A DNA stretch of 40,566 nt from Flavobacteriaceae bacterium. GTDB taxonomy: Bacteria > Bacteroidota > Bacteroidia > Flavobacteriales > Flavobacteriaceae. The notes beneath the pieces were generated by a model that made no database searches, was not told the origin of the DNA, and was given only the letters and a program-made list of their open reading frames with translations. The stretch is from assembly GCA_024762795.1 (NCBI GenBank), contig JANTGS010000018.1:1-40566 (forward strand). Direction: 5' to 3'. Below are positions 24,801-32,267 of the stretch, one piece after another (the first letter of the stretch is position 1; the number at the start of each line of letters is the position of its first letter). The position numbers and the translations under genes were made by a program.

Positions 24801-25706
24801 ACGCTGGATAATGATAATTTTGGAAAAACCATGGATTTCACCTCTATTGAAAGTAAGATCTACCGGGGCAGAGCCAGTGTAAACAACGGTATTTTTTCTC
24901 TTGATCTTATTGTCCCAAAAGACATCAGGATTGCCTATGGAAAAGCTAAACTCAGTTTTTATGCTGATGACAAACAAATTGACAGATCAGGATACGATTT
25001 TGATTTTACCATTGGAGGTATTGACTCCAATGCGCCCGAAGACAATACCGGACCTGAGATCAAACTTTACCTGAACGATGAGTCCTTTGTTGACGGAGGT
25101 AATACCAATACATCCCCGGTTCTTTTAGCAGTTTTAGAAGATGAATCAGGGATCAATACCTCGATTACAGCCGTAGACCATGACATCATTGCAATAATCG
25201 ATAATAATGATGCAAACCCAATTGTACTGAATGACTACTATCAAACAGAGTTAGATGATTTTAAACAAGGAAAAGTGAAGTACCAATTACGCGATTTGGA
25301 ACCGGGCACACACAGCTTAAAATTTAAATGTTGGGATACATACAATAATTTATCTGAATCGTCGTTGAATTTTATTGTAGTTGATAATTCTGATGTAGTT
25401 TTAAGCAATGTTCTTAACTATCCGAACCCGTTTATAAACCACACGGAATTCTGGTTCAACCACAACAAACCAAATGAAACCTTAAAAGTTAATTTACAGA
25501 TATTTACAGTAAGTGGAAAACTTGTTAAAACTATCAATCAAACTGTGCAAACAACAGGAAATCTTTCAAGAGAGATTACCTGGGACGGTTTGGATGATTT
25601 TGGTAACAAGATAGGCAAGGGTGTATATATCTATAAATTAAGAGTACAATCGATTAGTTCAAATAAAACAGCTGAAAAAGTAGAAAAACTGGTTATTCTA
25701 CAATAA
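21882..25706 (+). CDS. porU: T9SS C-terminal signal peptidase PorU
   Basis: Cell-surface gingipain-like (C25) sortase of 1274 residues that cleaves C-terminal sorting signals from T9SS cargo and links them to the surface. Residues 1-18 are a signal peptide (MRFLSFLALFLIFTSGFS). The peptidase domain covers about 530-915, with the catalytic pair H786 in NYFGHGG and C820 in TVTCEFSR. A FlgD-like/type A sorting-type domain ends the protein (LNYPNPFINHTEFWF ... GKGVYIYKLR). The start must be TTG at 21882: no in-frame ATG lies upstream, and the first downstream ATG would remove the signal peptide. porV follows within 30 bases. Confidence 0.95.
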   Translation: MRFLSFLALFLIFTSGFSQKANTRDFEILWDDYTSLNTFSGKTIKIPLVRDNLVDENNLPIYSTTFNVEKNAILHNYSLTNVKFENLSANTGYNLQKKLIPEKPNVSFNISFNKDNAKGVLKMTPLIKKGNQIKKITSFTLKYQTGLKEDLQQKGNLPAPSFTDHSVLSTGTWYKFSVDTTGVFKIDKVFLQKLGINTGNLDPKKIRIYGNGGHLLPQLNKEHRYDDLQENSIFVAGEEDGKFDNNDYILFYAKGPEAWKIDPLNISQSRHQNNIYSDLAYYFINVDLGMGKRITTAEEISKNADIEINTFHDFLVHEIDKTNLFANGQQWMGEDLSYNNSKNFHFSFKNPVQDQDLFIRVRGVAVSSTSSVMEVSLNGSNLMQLNFQGISGNSLNLASPLEKIQSARMGKDNLEIGITYQNNGNPSAKAYLDYIEIFGTKKLSATGKQFAFRNLNTNNSSSLYQYKIQNSNSIFQIWDISDYLHPKIINNTSGQNDFTFKSYGSTIPKEFIALNEEDFYTPEVMDDSRVANQNLHNLKDIEYLIITQDYLIPEAQRLADYHQKNSNLNTKVVELKEIYNEFSSGSPDLTAIRDFIRFLYLNASSTDKRIKYVALFGDASFDFKDRISDNNNIVPAFQSFESFNLARGYVTDDYFGMMDEDDGDLTFDDQIDVATGRFPVTTTLEAKVAVDKTLSYYKSSSYGDWRNIITVVADDPDKPNEFILQKTVDLLAENIKTNTPGFNLKKIYCDAYKQETSAGGERYPDVNIAIDNAMESGNLIINYFGHGGINGWANERILEVPQIQKWKNKDKLPLFITVTCEFSRFDNPLSPTAGEYTFLNPNGGSINMVTTSREIYISVGQTFNKTLMEFLLEFDGKKNTISEALIKTKNRYTTNQRFFVFFFGDPAMNLAKPDPNIRITKMNGIDVTRKRDTLKALKKISFEGVVTNASNNIINDFNGEISTIIYDKALDKTTLDNDNFGKTMDFTSIESKIYRGRASVNNGIFSLDLIVPKDIRIAYGKAKLSFYADDKQIDRSGYDFDFTIGGIDSNAPEDNTGPEIKLYLNDESFVDGGNTNTSPVLLAVLEDESGINTSITAVDHDIIAIIDNNDANPIVLNDYYQTELDDFKQGKVKYQLRDLEPGTHSLKFKCWDTYNNLSESSLNFIVVDNSDVVLSNVLNYPNPFINHTEFWFNHNKPNETLKVNLQIFTVSGKLVKTINQTVQTTGNLSREITWDGLDDFGNKIGKGVYIYKLRVQSISSNKTAEKVEKLVILQ

Positions 25707-25733
25707 ATGCTTATCTTAGTTAAAAAAAGAAAC

Positions 25734-26879
25734 ATGAAAAATTTAAGCTTTTTTACGTTAATTCTTATTCTAATTCATACAAATATCCATGCACAGGACG
25801 AGCCCAATCCTATTACTACCGCGGCTCCGTTCCTGATGATCGCCCCCGATGCACGCGCAGGAGGTTTAGCCGATATGGGAGGAGCAACTTCTCCTGATGC
25901 CAACTCATTGCACTACAATGCAGCAAAATATGCTTTTACAAGATCACAGTATAATATTGGCCTGAATTATACTCCTTGGATGCGAAATTTAACCAATGAT
26001 GTTTTCTTGGGAAATCTTGCTTTTTCGCAACGCATCAATGAAAGAAGTGCCTGGGCCACCAGCCTGACCTATTTTTCGTTAGGATCAATTGACCTTACGG
26101 ACGACAGCGGGCAGATCATAGGTACAGAAAATCCGAATGAATTTTCTGTAGATGGGGCGTACGCCCTTAAATTGAGTGAAAATTTCTCAATGGGGGTTGC
26201 CTTGCGATACATTCATTCAGATTATACCCTTCATATAGAGAACTCCGAATTAAAAACTGTAAATACTTTTGCTGTAGACATTAACGGGTATTATCAAAGT
26301 GATGAATTGAATTACGGTAATTTTAACGGTAAATGGCACGGAGGTTTTAATATTTCAAATATTGGCCCGACAGTTGAATTGGTTGATGGTGGTGACAAAA
26401 GTTTTATTCCAACCAATCTGAAATTAGGAGGAGGCTTTGACTTTATACTCGATGACGTTAATACCATTACCGCTATTGTTGAAATGAATAAACTGTTGGT
26501 TCCCACTCCACCTATCATCGATAAAGAAACAGGTGAGATCATTGCAGGAAAAGATAACAATGTAGGATTTATGCAGGGTATGTTCCAATCGTTTTATGAT
26601 GCCCCTGACGGGTTTAGCGAAGAACTCAACGAGGTAATCTGGTCGTTAGGTGCCGAATATGTCTACAATAATACTTTTTCAGTAAGAACAGGTTATTTTC
26701 ACGAAAGTGAAATGAAAGGAGCCAGACAATTTTTTACCATGGGTGCCGGATTCCGCTTTAAAAGCAGTACACTGGATATTTCTTATCTGATCAACACTTC
26801 TGATGTAACCAACCCTTTGGAAAGTACCTTACGATTCTCACTCTCATTCAATCTGGGTGAACTATATGAGTATTTTTAA
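25734..26879 (+). CDS. porV: T9SS outer-membrane protein PorV (LptO)
   Basis: A 381-residue FadL-like beta barrel that shuttles T9SS cargo from the translocon to PorU. I choose ATG 25734 because a clean signal peptide follows it (ending NIHAQ); an in-frame ATG at 25707 would add nine charged residues before it. The mature start TTAAPFLMIAPDARAGGLAD, with MGGATSPDANSLHYNAAKYA after it, is the PorV signature. The rest alternates amphipathic strands and ends in FSLSFNLGELYEYF, with the terminal aromatic expected of barrels. It is directly downstream of porU, and cdd follows within three bases, so they probably share a transcript. Confidence 0.95.
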   Translation: MKNLSFFTLILILIHTNIHAQDEPNPITTAAPFLMIAPDARAGGLADMGGATSPDANSLHYNAAKYAFTRSQYNIGLNYTPWMRNLTNDVFLGNLAFSQRINERSAWATSLTYFSLGSIDLTDDSGQIIGTENPNEFSVDGAYALKLSENFSMGVALRYIHSDYTLHIENSELKTVNTFAVDINGYYQSDELNYGNFNGKWHGGFNISNIGPTVELVDGGDKSFIPTNLKLGGGFDFILDDVNTITAIVEMNKLLVPTPPIIDKETGEIIAGKDNNVGFMQGMFQSFYDAPDGFSEELNEVIWSLGAEYVYNNTFSVRTGYFHESEMKGARQFFTMGAGFRFKSSTLDISYLINTSDVTNPLESTLRFSLSFNLGELYEYF

Positions 26880-26882
26880 TTG

Positions 26883-27365
26883 ATGAAAGAAATAAAAATC
26901 ACATCGAAGTATAAGATTTTTGAAACCCGGGAAGAGCTTTCCGGTGAGAATCTTATGCTGTTAGAAAAAGCCGAAGAAGCCAGAAATAAAGCTTATGCCC
27001 CCTACTCCAATTTTAATGTAGGAGCTGCTTTACTTTTAGGGAACGGTGAAATTATTTTGGGAAATAATCAGGAAAATGCGGCCTATCCCTCAGGCATGTG
27101 TGCAGAACGTGTAGCCATCTGGAGTGCTGCCTCAAGGTTTCCCAATGAAAAGATCTTAAAAATATTTATCTCGGCAAGCTCTTCAACACATCAGGTTGAT
27201 AAACCGGTATCTCCTTGTGGTGCATGCCGCCAGACCATTGCAGAATACGAATTCAAACAGGATAAGAATATAGAGATCTTTTTTACCGGTGAAACCGGAA
27301 TCATCGTCCGAGCCAATTCATTAAATGACCTGCTTCCACTGGCCTTTGACAATAGCTTATTATAA
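26883..27365 (+). CDS. cdd: Cytidine deaminase
   Basis: Pyrimidine salvage enzyme that deaminates cytidine and deoxycytidine to the uridines. A 160-residue homotetramer-type protein with one zinc site: C73 and the catalytic E75 in MCAERVAIW, and C112/C115 in SPCGACRQ. The substrate stretch APYSNFNVGAALL precedes it. ATG 26883 is three bases after the porV stop; a TTG overlapping that stop is less likely. The ~20-residue N-terminal extension (KITSKYKIFETREEL) is longer than in E. coli-independent short forms. cdd directly after porV is an arrangement I recall from other flavobacteria. Confidence 0.95.
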   Translation: MKEIKITSKYKIFETREELSGENLMLLEKAEEARNKAYAPYSNFNVGAALLLGNGEIILGNNQENAAYPSGMCAERVAIWSAASRFPNEKILKIFISASSSTHQVDKPVSPCGACRQTIAEYEFKQDKNIEIFFTGETGIIVRANSLNDLLPLAFDNSLL

Positions 27366-27366
27366 A

Positions 27367-27744
27367 ATGTTAAACGATATAAAAAACAGGGAAGACCTTT
27401 ATCTCATTGTAAAGGAATTCTATAAAAAACTTCCTTTAGACAAGGATCTGAAGCATTTCTTTGAGAAATTTAATGATAAGATGATCCTTGAAGAACACCT
27501 TCAAACTCTTGTTGATTTTTGGGATGATATTCTTTTCTTTACCGGAGCCTATAAAAGAAATGCCATGCTTCCTCATCTGGAACTTCATCTGAAGAACAGA
27601 ATAGAAGAACCTCATTTTACAGCTTGGCTCAGACTTTTCCGTCAATCGGTTGATGAAAATTTTGCAGGAGAAAATGCTGAAACTGTAAAATCCAGAGCAG
27701 AATCTATTGCAGAAGTGATAAAATTTAAAACAAAACAATTATAA
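27367..27744 (+). CDS. Group III truncated haemoglobin
   Basis: A 125-residue 2-on-2 globin starting at ATG 27367, one base after the cdd stop. Family marks include LYLIVKEFYKKLPLD, then EHLQTLVDFWDDILFFTGAY and MLPHLELH. H83 in EEPHFTAWLRLF is the likely haem-binding proximal histidine. The C-terminal helix AETVKSRAESIAEVI is typical. Group III globins are proposed to handle oxygen, nitric oxide or peroxide; the exact role is unsettled. It is the last gene of the porU-porV-cdd run, with no obvious functional link to secretion. Confidence 0.88.
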   Translation: MLNDIKNREDLYLIVKEFYKKLPLDKDLKHFFEKFNDKMILEEHLQTLVDFWDDILFFTGAYKRNAMLPHLELHLKNRIEEPHFTAWLRLFRQSVDENFAGENAETVKSRAESIAEVIKFKTKQL

Positions 27745-27764
27745 TTCTTCAAAACATTCGTATT

Positions 27765-27870
27765 TTTACTAAAAATTTAAGAATTTATTAATTTCTTTTC
27801 TAAGAAAAAAAGGAACAATACGCTTAAATTATTAAAAATCATTAATTTAAGATCTGTAATTTTTAGTAAA
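27765..27870. repeat. Nested inverted repeats upstream of the KAS III-like gene
   Basis: A perfect 13-bp inverted repeat (TTTACTAAAAATT at 27765-27777, complement at 27858-27870) encloses a second perfect 9-bp one (CTTAAATTA at 27823-27831, complement at 27843-27851). Together they fill most of the 136-base gap before the ATG at 27881. The region is very AT-rich, so part of this may be chance. Confidence 0.5.
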
Positions 27871-27880
27871 TAATATACGT

Positions 27881-28942
27881 ATGAGATCTATCATCACAGG
27901 CACAGGAAGTTATATTCCGAAGATAATCAAAAAGAATTCCGATTTTCTCAATGAAAGTTTTTACGGAGAAAAGAACGAACGTTTCCTGAACTCCAATGAA
28001 GATATCATTGAAAAATTTAAGGCCATAACCGGAATTGAGGAACGCAGGTATCTTGAACCTGAACTGCAAAACAGCGATGCGGCAACTATTGCCGCTAGAA
28101 AAGCAATTGAAGATTCAGGAATTGACCCCGAAGAGATCGATCAGATCATTTATGCACATAATTTTGGGGATATACGCCATAAGGATAATCAATCCGATAT
28201 GCTGCCAAGCCTGGCCTCCAGAGTTAAACATCTTTTACGGATTAAAAATCCGAATTGTGTAGCCTACGATCTTATTTTCGGATGTCCTGGATGGATACAA
28301 GGTCTTATTCAGGCTGATAATTTTATTCAGGCAGGAATCGCAAAGAAATGTCTGATCATCGGAGCAGAAACACTTTCGAGAGTTGTTGATCCGCACGACA
28401 GGGATTCTATGATCTATGCCGACGGAGCAGGTGCTTGTATTCTTGAAAGAAGAAATGAGGATGATAAGGGTATACTAAGCCACGCCTCTCAATCGTTTAC
28501 TTATGATGAGGCCAATTACCTCTATTTTGGTGAATCCAATAAGATTATACAAAATATCAATACGAGATACATCAAGATGTATGGAAGAAAGATCTATGAA
28601 TTTGCATTGAACAATGTACCTAATGCCATGAAGAAGGCTCTGGACGACAGTAAAATACCTATTGATAATATTAAAAAGATCCTCATTCATCAGGCCAATG
28701 AAAAAATGGATGAAGCGATTATAAAAAGGTTTTACCGCCTTGTAAAAGCAAAGATCCCTGAAGGAATAATGCCTATGAGCATTCAAAAACTGGGGAACAG
28801 TTCGGTGGCTACTGTACCCACGCTATTAGACCTGATATTGAAAAATAATCTGGAAGGGCATCAGATCAATAAAGGAGATGCCGTGCTTATTGCTTCGGTT
28901 GGAGCCGGAATGAATATCAATGCTGTGATTTATCAGTTCTAA
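27881..28942 (+). CDS. 3-oxoacyl-ACP synthase III (FabH/KAS III family)
   Basis: A 353-residue thiolase-fold condensing enzyme. The Cys-His-Asn triad of KAS III is complete: C135 in FGCPGWIQG, the histidine of LIHQANEKM, and the asparagine of LGNSSVATVPTLLDL. Opening ITGTGSYIPK and GIEERR are also typical, as is YADGAGACILERR. FabH joins acetyl-CoA or branched acyl-CoA with malonyl-ACP to start fatty acid synthesis. It is longer than E. coli FabH (317) and has insertions after residues 30 and 90, so it may be a second KAS III with another acyl substrate rather than the housekeeping enzyme. It converges with pepE. Confidence 0.88.
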   Translation: MRSIITGTGSYIPKIIKKNSDFLNESFYGEKNERFLNSNEDIIEKFKAITGIEERRYLEPELQNSDAATIAARKAIEDSGIDPEEIDQIIYAHNFGDIRHKDNQSDMLPSLASRVKHLLRIKNPNCVAYDLIFGCPGWIQGLIQADNFIQAGIAKKCLIIGAETLSRVVDPHDRDSMIYADGAGACILERRNEDDKGILSHASQSFTYDEANYLYFGESNKIIQNINTRYIKMYGRKIYEFALNNVPNAMKKALDDSKIPIDNIKKILIHQANEKMDEAIIKRFYRLVKAKIPEGIMPMSIQKLGNSSVATVPTLLDLILKNNLEGHQINKGDAVLIASVGAGMNINAVIYQF

Positions 28943-28984
28943 TAAAGTTGCAAAACCGTGTAGTATTATAAAATTCTGATCTGA

Positions 28985-29692
28985 TCATAGCTTCTGGTCA
29001 ACTCTTATCCCTGCAGGAATTTCCTCAGGGATTTCTTTTTTACGAAATAGTCTTGCACTAAGATCTCCTTTTAGGAGGATCTCTTTAGCTTTAACTTCCA
29101 GCCAGCTCCCTTCCCGTAAACCTAATACAGGACTATTGTTAAACTGATGAAACTCTTTAATGCGGGTTTCCCGGGTCTCTCCTTTATGCTTAGATTTGGG
29201 ATCCGGATCAAGGTAATGCGGATTGATATTAAAATTAATCAATCCCAGTGTTTTAAAAGAAGGTGGATAAACAATAGGCATATCATTGGTTGTTTTCATA
29301 GTAGGGCCGCAAATATTACTGCCGGCACTGGTTCCCAGATAAAGAGTTCCTTTCTCAACTTCTTTTTTAATCACTGATATCAATTGTTTCTCATACAAGG
29401 TTTTTACGAGTAAAAAAGTATTTCCTCCTCCTACAAAAATTGCCTGAGCCTCATGAACAGCACTTTTACAATTTTCAAATTTATGAATACCTTTTACCTC
29501 TTTACCCATCTTTTTAAAGGCTGCAGCAGCGATCTCAGTATAGGCATCATAAGTAATTCCTCCGGGCCTGGCATAGGGGATAAAAAGAATACAGGCTACA
29601 TCTTTAAAGAAATTTTCCAGGGTGGGCATTAAGTATTCAAGATATTCACTCCCATAAACTGTAGAAGTACTTGCAATGATCATTTTTTTCAT
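28985..29692 (-). CDS. pepE: Dipeptidase E (peptidase S51)
   Basis: A 235-residue cytosolic serine peptidase that releases N-terminal Asp from dipeptides in the E. coli family. The nucleophile motif is LGTSAGSNI with the serine at its centre. FVGGGNTF precedes it, and FNINPHYLDPDP supplies the catalytic histidine. RETRIKEF and GLREGSWL follow as in the family. I start at ATG 29692 (MKKMIIASTSTVYG), since the upstream in-frame ATG at 29731 would add a 13-residue tail overlapping the promoter. A strong promoter with an internal palindrome lies just upstream. Confidence 0.9.
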   Translation of the reverse strand: MKKMIIASTSTVYGSEYLEYLMPTLENFFKDVACILFIPYARPGGITYDAYTEIAAAAFKKMGKEVKGIHKFENCKSAVHEAQAIFVGGGNTFLLVKTLYEKQLISVIKKEVEKGTLYLGTSAGSNICGPTMKTTNDMPIVYPPSFKTLGLINFNINPHYLDPDPKSKHKGETRETRIKEFHQFNNSPVLGLREGSWLEVKAKEILLKGDLSARLFRKKEIPEEIPAGIRVDQKL

Positions 29693-29718
29693 TTCTGCAA
29701 AATTTTTGAATGGTTTCT

Positions 29719-29749
29719 CAAAGTTAAACAAACTGATTGTTTAACAAAA
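29719..29749 (-). promoter_or_regulatory. pepE promoter with -33 and -7 boxes
   Basis: On the minus strand, TTTTG (29745-29749) and TAACTTTG (29719-29726) are separated by 18 bases. They match the -33 TTG and the -7 TAnnTTTG at an accepted spacing. The start would be near 29712, giving a ~20-base leader. This is the best promoter by sequence in the window. Confidence 0.7.
29723..29745. promoter_or_regulatory. Palindromic operator candidate within the pepE promoter
   Basis: A perfect 9-bp inverted repeat, GTTAAACAA-N5-TTGTTTAAC, fills the spacer between the -33 and -7 boxes and overlaps both. A dimeric repressor bound here would block the promoter. It also lies about 55 bases before the divergent start at 29802. 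Confidence 0.5.
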
Positions 29750-29801
29750 GTTTATTATTCCTTTAATGCAATTTAAGATATAAGTATTGTTTCTTTGAGT
29801 G

Positions 29802-30509
29802 ATGAACCGACTCAAGCTTATTATTCCCCTCTTGTTTTGTCTCAAAATTCATACCCAGGAACAAAAGATATTGATCAATGGTACTGTAAAAAGCAATAAT
29901 AATCCGGTTGAAAACATTCATATCATCAACCTTTCTGCACATACCGGTTCTCTTAGCAATAGCCATGGTGAGTTTCAAATCACTATAAAAGTAAATGATA
30001 TCTTGTTATTTTCCGGGATTACATACAATCATTTAAAAATCATTATTGATAAAGAGACCTTTGAAAAAAGAGAACTTCATGTAAATCTTATTAAAAAAAT
30101 CTATCACTTGGATGAAGTTGATCTTTCTAAAAAAGACCTTAGCGGAAAACTGTTAACCGACAGCAAAAATTATAAAGATTCTATTGTAAGAAAAGGAGCG
30201 CCCTTAAACCTCAGAAATATAGACTTTAAAATCCCCTCACTTTCAGTGGCAAAACAACTCGACCCGGATAATCTTAGTGTTAATACAGATCAAAGCATCC
30301 CTTTAGGGGGAGATGTCATCGGACTTTTCAATACCATTCTGGGAGATCCCTTGGGAAAACTGGCAAATAATATAAAAAAGAAAAAAGAACAAAAAGAAAC
30401 GTATAATAATCAAAGAAAAAATATTTTAGATAAAATAAGAAATGAACTCAGAGATCAGTTCTTTATCAATGATCTGCATCTGACCCCCTTAAGATTGATG
30501 ATTTTTTAA
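29802..30509 (+). CDS. Exported carboxypeptidase-regulatory-like protein, frameshifted copy
   Basis: First of three tandem paralogues. The readable frame gives 235 residues: a signal peptide (to about 20, ending IHTQ), then a CarboxypepD-regulatory-like beta domain (ILINGTVKSNNNPVENIHII through LDEVDL, ~25-110) and a helical region ending FFINDLHLTP. The last six residues (LRLMIF) are off frame. Compared with the two following copies, one C is missing from the C-run at 30484-30488 and one A from the A-run at 30523-30525. Restoring both gives 271 residues ending at 30615, the length of the next copy, with a 4-base ATGA overlap with that copy's start. The start is ATG 29802. Confidence 0.75.
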   Translation: MNRLKLIIPLLFCLKIHTQEQKILINGTVKSNNNPVENIHIINLSAHTGSLSNSHGEFQITIKVNDILLFSGITYNHLKIIIDKETFEKRELHVNLIKKIYHLDEVDLSKKDLSGKLLTDSKNYKDSIVRKGAPLNLRNIDFKIPSLSVAKQLDPDNLSVNTDQSIPLGGDVIGLFNTILGDPLGKLANNIKKKKEQKETYNNQRKNILDKIRNELRDQFFINDLHLTPLRLMIF

Positions 30510-30615
30510 TTTTTACAAGTCTAAAGGTATAGTTAAAATGTATTTACATAATCAGAAACTCGAAATGATGGATACTTTTTTAAAAGAAAGTAAAAATTTT
30601 ATGAGCAGCAAATGA
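30510..30615 (+). pseudogene. Detached 3' end of the frameshifted regulatory-like gene
   Basis: In shifted frames this stretch continues the family's C terminus: KIDDFLIFTSLK, then GIVKMYLHNQKLEMMDTFLK. These align with KINDFILFCIPKGMISLYDD and IEVIDIFYK in the third copy. The final stop TGA at 30613-30615 overlaps the ATG at 30612. It cannot be translated from the start at 29802 unless the two missing bases are sequencing errors. Confidence 0.7.
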
Positions 30616-31427
30616 AAATTTCAAATATCACTTATTTACTCCTCTTTTTTGCCTCATCCCTGTCAATACATGCACAGGAAAAAAGAGTTCTGCTTAAAGG
30701 TGTTGTACAAAACAATTCTTCCCCTATAGAAAATGTTCATATCATAAATTTATCTGCCCGAAAGGGATCATTATCCAATAAAGACGGTGAATTTAAGATC
30801 TCTGTAAAAGAAAATGACACCCTGTTATTTTCTGATATACAGTATCTTTTAAAAAGAATTATGATAACAAGTGAGGATATCCGTAAAGAAAAGATAAGTG
30901 TCGAACTTAAACCGAAGAATTACAAACTGAAAGAGATCGTACTTTTTAAGAATAACGAAGTTACTGCTCCTCTGGGCTTGCCAAATACTGATAAAAAGAA
31001 ACTGAATAAGATCGAAAGAAAATTGAATTATTACAGTCAGAAAAGTACGCCCATGGTATTTCTTGATGCTTTACTGTTATCTCCAATTATAAACGCTCTT
31101 CCGTTTACAAAGAAAAAAGGCGGAGGTATTGATGATATTTACAATATTGTATCAGGCAACCGGAAAAATGACAGAACATTGAAAAGATTGCTGGATCAGG
31201 ATCAACTGAATAACTACAATCAACTTAAACTCAAGGAGATCCGCTCCTACTTTACCGAGAATTTCTTTACCCAAAAGATCTCAATCCCCAAAGAGAGAAT
31301 TAATCCGTTTTTAAACTATTGTTTAGAAAAAAATATTATAATATTGTTTGACAGAAAAAGATATCTGGAAATCACTGACATTTTTATCAAGGAAAGTAAA
31401 GGTTTTTTGTCTGACAAAAACCGGTAA
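30612..31427 (+). CDS. Exported carboxypeptidase-regulatory-like protein, second copy
   Basis: A 271-residue intact paralogue. The signal peptide ends SIHAQ (about residue 21). The regulatory-like domain covers ~25-110 (VLLKGVVQNNSSPIENVHII, then GSLSNKDGEFKISVKENDTL, then LKEIVLFK). A lysine-rich helical part follows with GLPNTDKKKLNKIERKLNYY and GGIDDIYNIVSGNRK, ending ISIPKERINPFLNYC and YLEITDIFIKESKGFL. The beta domain resembles the one at the front of TonB-dependent receptors, but no barrel or plug follows. Function unknown; probably periplasmic or surface-associated. It follows the broken copy by an ATGA overlap and precedes the third copy by 13 bases. Confidence 0.8.
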   Translation: MKISNITYLLLFFASSLSIHAQEKRVLLKGVVQNNSSPIENVHIINLSARKGSLSNKDGEFKISVKENDTLLFSDIQYLLKRIMITSEDIRKEKISVELKPKNYKLKEIVLFKNNEVTAPLGLPNTDKKKLNKIERKLNYYSQKSTPMVFLDALLLSPIINALPFTKKKGGGIDDIYNIVSGNRKNDRTLKRLLDQDQLNNYNQLKLKEIRSYFTENFFTQKISIPKERINPFLNYCLEKNIIILFDRKRYLEITDIFIKESKGFLSDKNR

Positions 31428-31440
31428 TACCTTAAAACAA

Positions 31441-32208
31441 ATGAGAAGACCCCCATTTTTAATCATACTTTTATTTACTCTAAATACTTTCGCCCAAAGT
31501 GAAAAGATCATTCTCAGCGGAATTGTAAAAAATGATTCTGTTCCCATTGAAAATGTTCAGGTAATCAATATATCTTCCCGGAGAGGCTCTCTTTCTAATA
31601 ACAAAGGAGAATTCAGAATTACTGCCCGACTGCATGATACACTTGCTTTTTCAGATATTCAATACAAATACAAACAGATCTCGGTGACCGAAGAACAGTT
31701 CAGAAAAAAATTTGTAAGTATCAAACTGGAGTTCAATGTAAATAAACTTGACGAAGTGGTAATTTTTAAGAATAAGGAACTCACAAATCCTCTGGGCTTA
31801 CCCAACTTTGGGAAAAAACCTTTAGACAAGATTGAAAGAGAAATTAATTATTACAGTCAGGAAAGTCTGGGGAAGATCATTTTGCAAACCCTCCTTTTCA
31901 AACCCGGTGGGATTGATGATATTTGGTATGTAGTTTCCGGGGAACGAAAAAAATTCAGAAAATACAAAAGCCTGCTCGATCACGATAAACTGATTGAATA
32001 TCAGGAAAAGAAAGCTGATGAGATCAGAGATCATTTTAAAGATGATTTTTTTATAAACAACTTTAACATCCCCAAAGAAAAGATCAATGATTTTATCCTT
32101 TTTTGTATACCGAAAGGAATGATCAGCCTTTATGATGACGAACGTTATATAGAAGTGATCGATATCTTTTATAAGAACAAAGAGGAGTTTTTAAAATCGT
32201 TGCAATAA
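31441..32208 (+). CDS. Exported carboxypeptidase-regulatory-like protein, third copy
   Basis: A 255-residue intact paralogue, starting at ATG 31441 with signal peptide RRPPFLIILLFTLNTFAQ. An upstream in-frame extension into the previous gene would bury the signal. The domain order equals that of the second copy: GIVKNDSVPIENVQVINISS, KGEFRITARLHDTLAFSDIQ, KLDEVVIFKNKELTNPLGLP, GGIDDIWYVVSGERKK, NIPKEKINDFILFC. It lacks the ~15 residues after the Tyr-Tyr-Ser-Gln motif that the second copy has. Function unknown. The DUF6702 and M1 peptidase genes follow on the same strand. Confidence 0.8.
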   Translation: MRRPPFLIILLFTLNTFAQSEKIILSGIVKNDSVPIENVQVINISSRRGSLSNNKGEFRITARLHDTLAFSDIQYKYKQISVTEEQFRKKFVSIKLEFNVNKLDEVVIFKNKELTNPLGLPNFGKKPLDKIEREINYYSQESLGKIILQTLLFKPGGIDDIWYVVSGERKKFRKYKSLLDHDKLIEYQEKKADEIRDHFKDDFFINNFNIPKEKINDFILFCIPKGMISLYDDERYIEVIDIFYKNKEEFLKSLQ

Positions 32209-32267
32209 CTCTTAAAAAAGTAAATGTATTTTATTTTGTTCATTTTATCAGGATTACAGACATTTGT

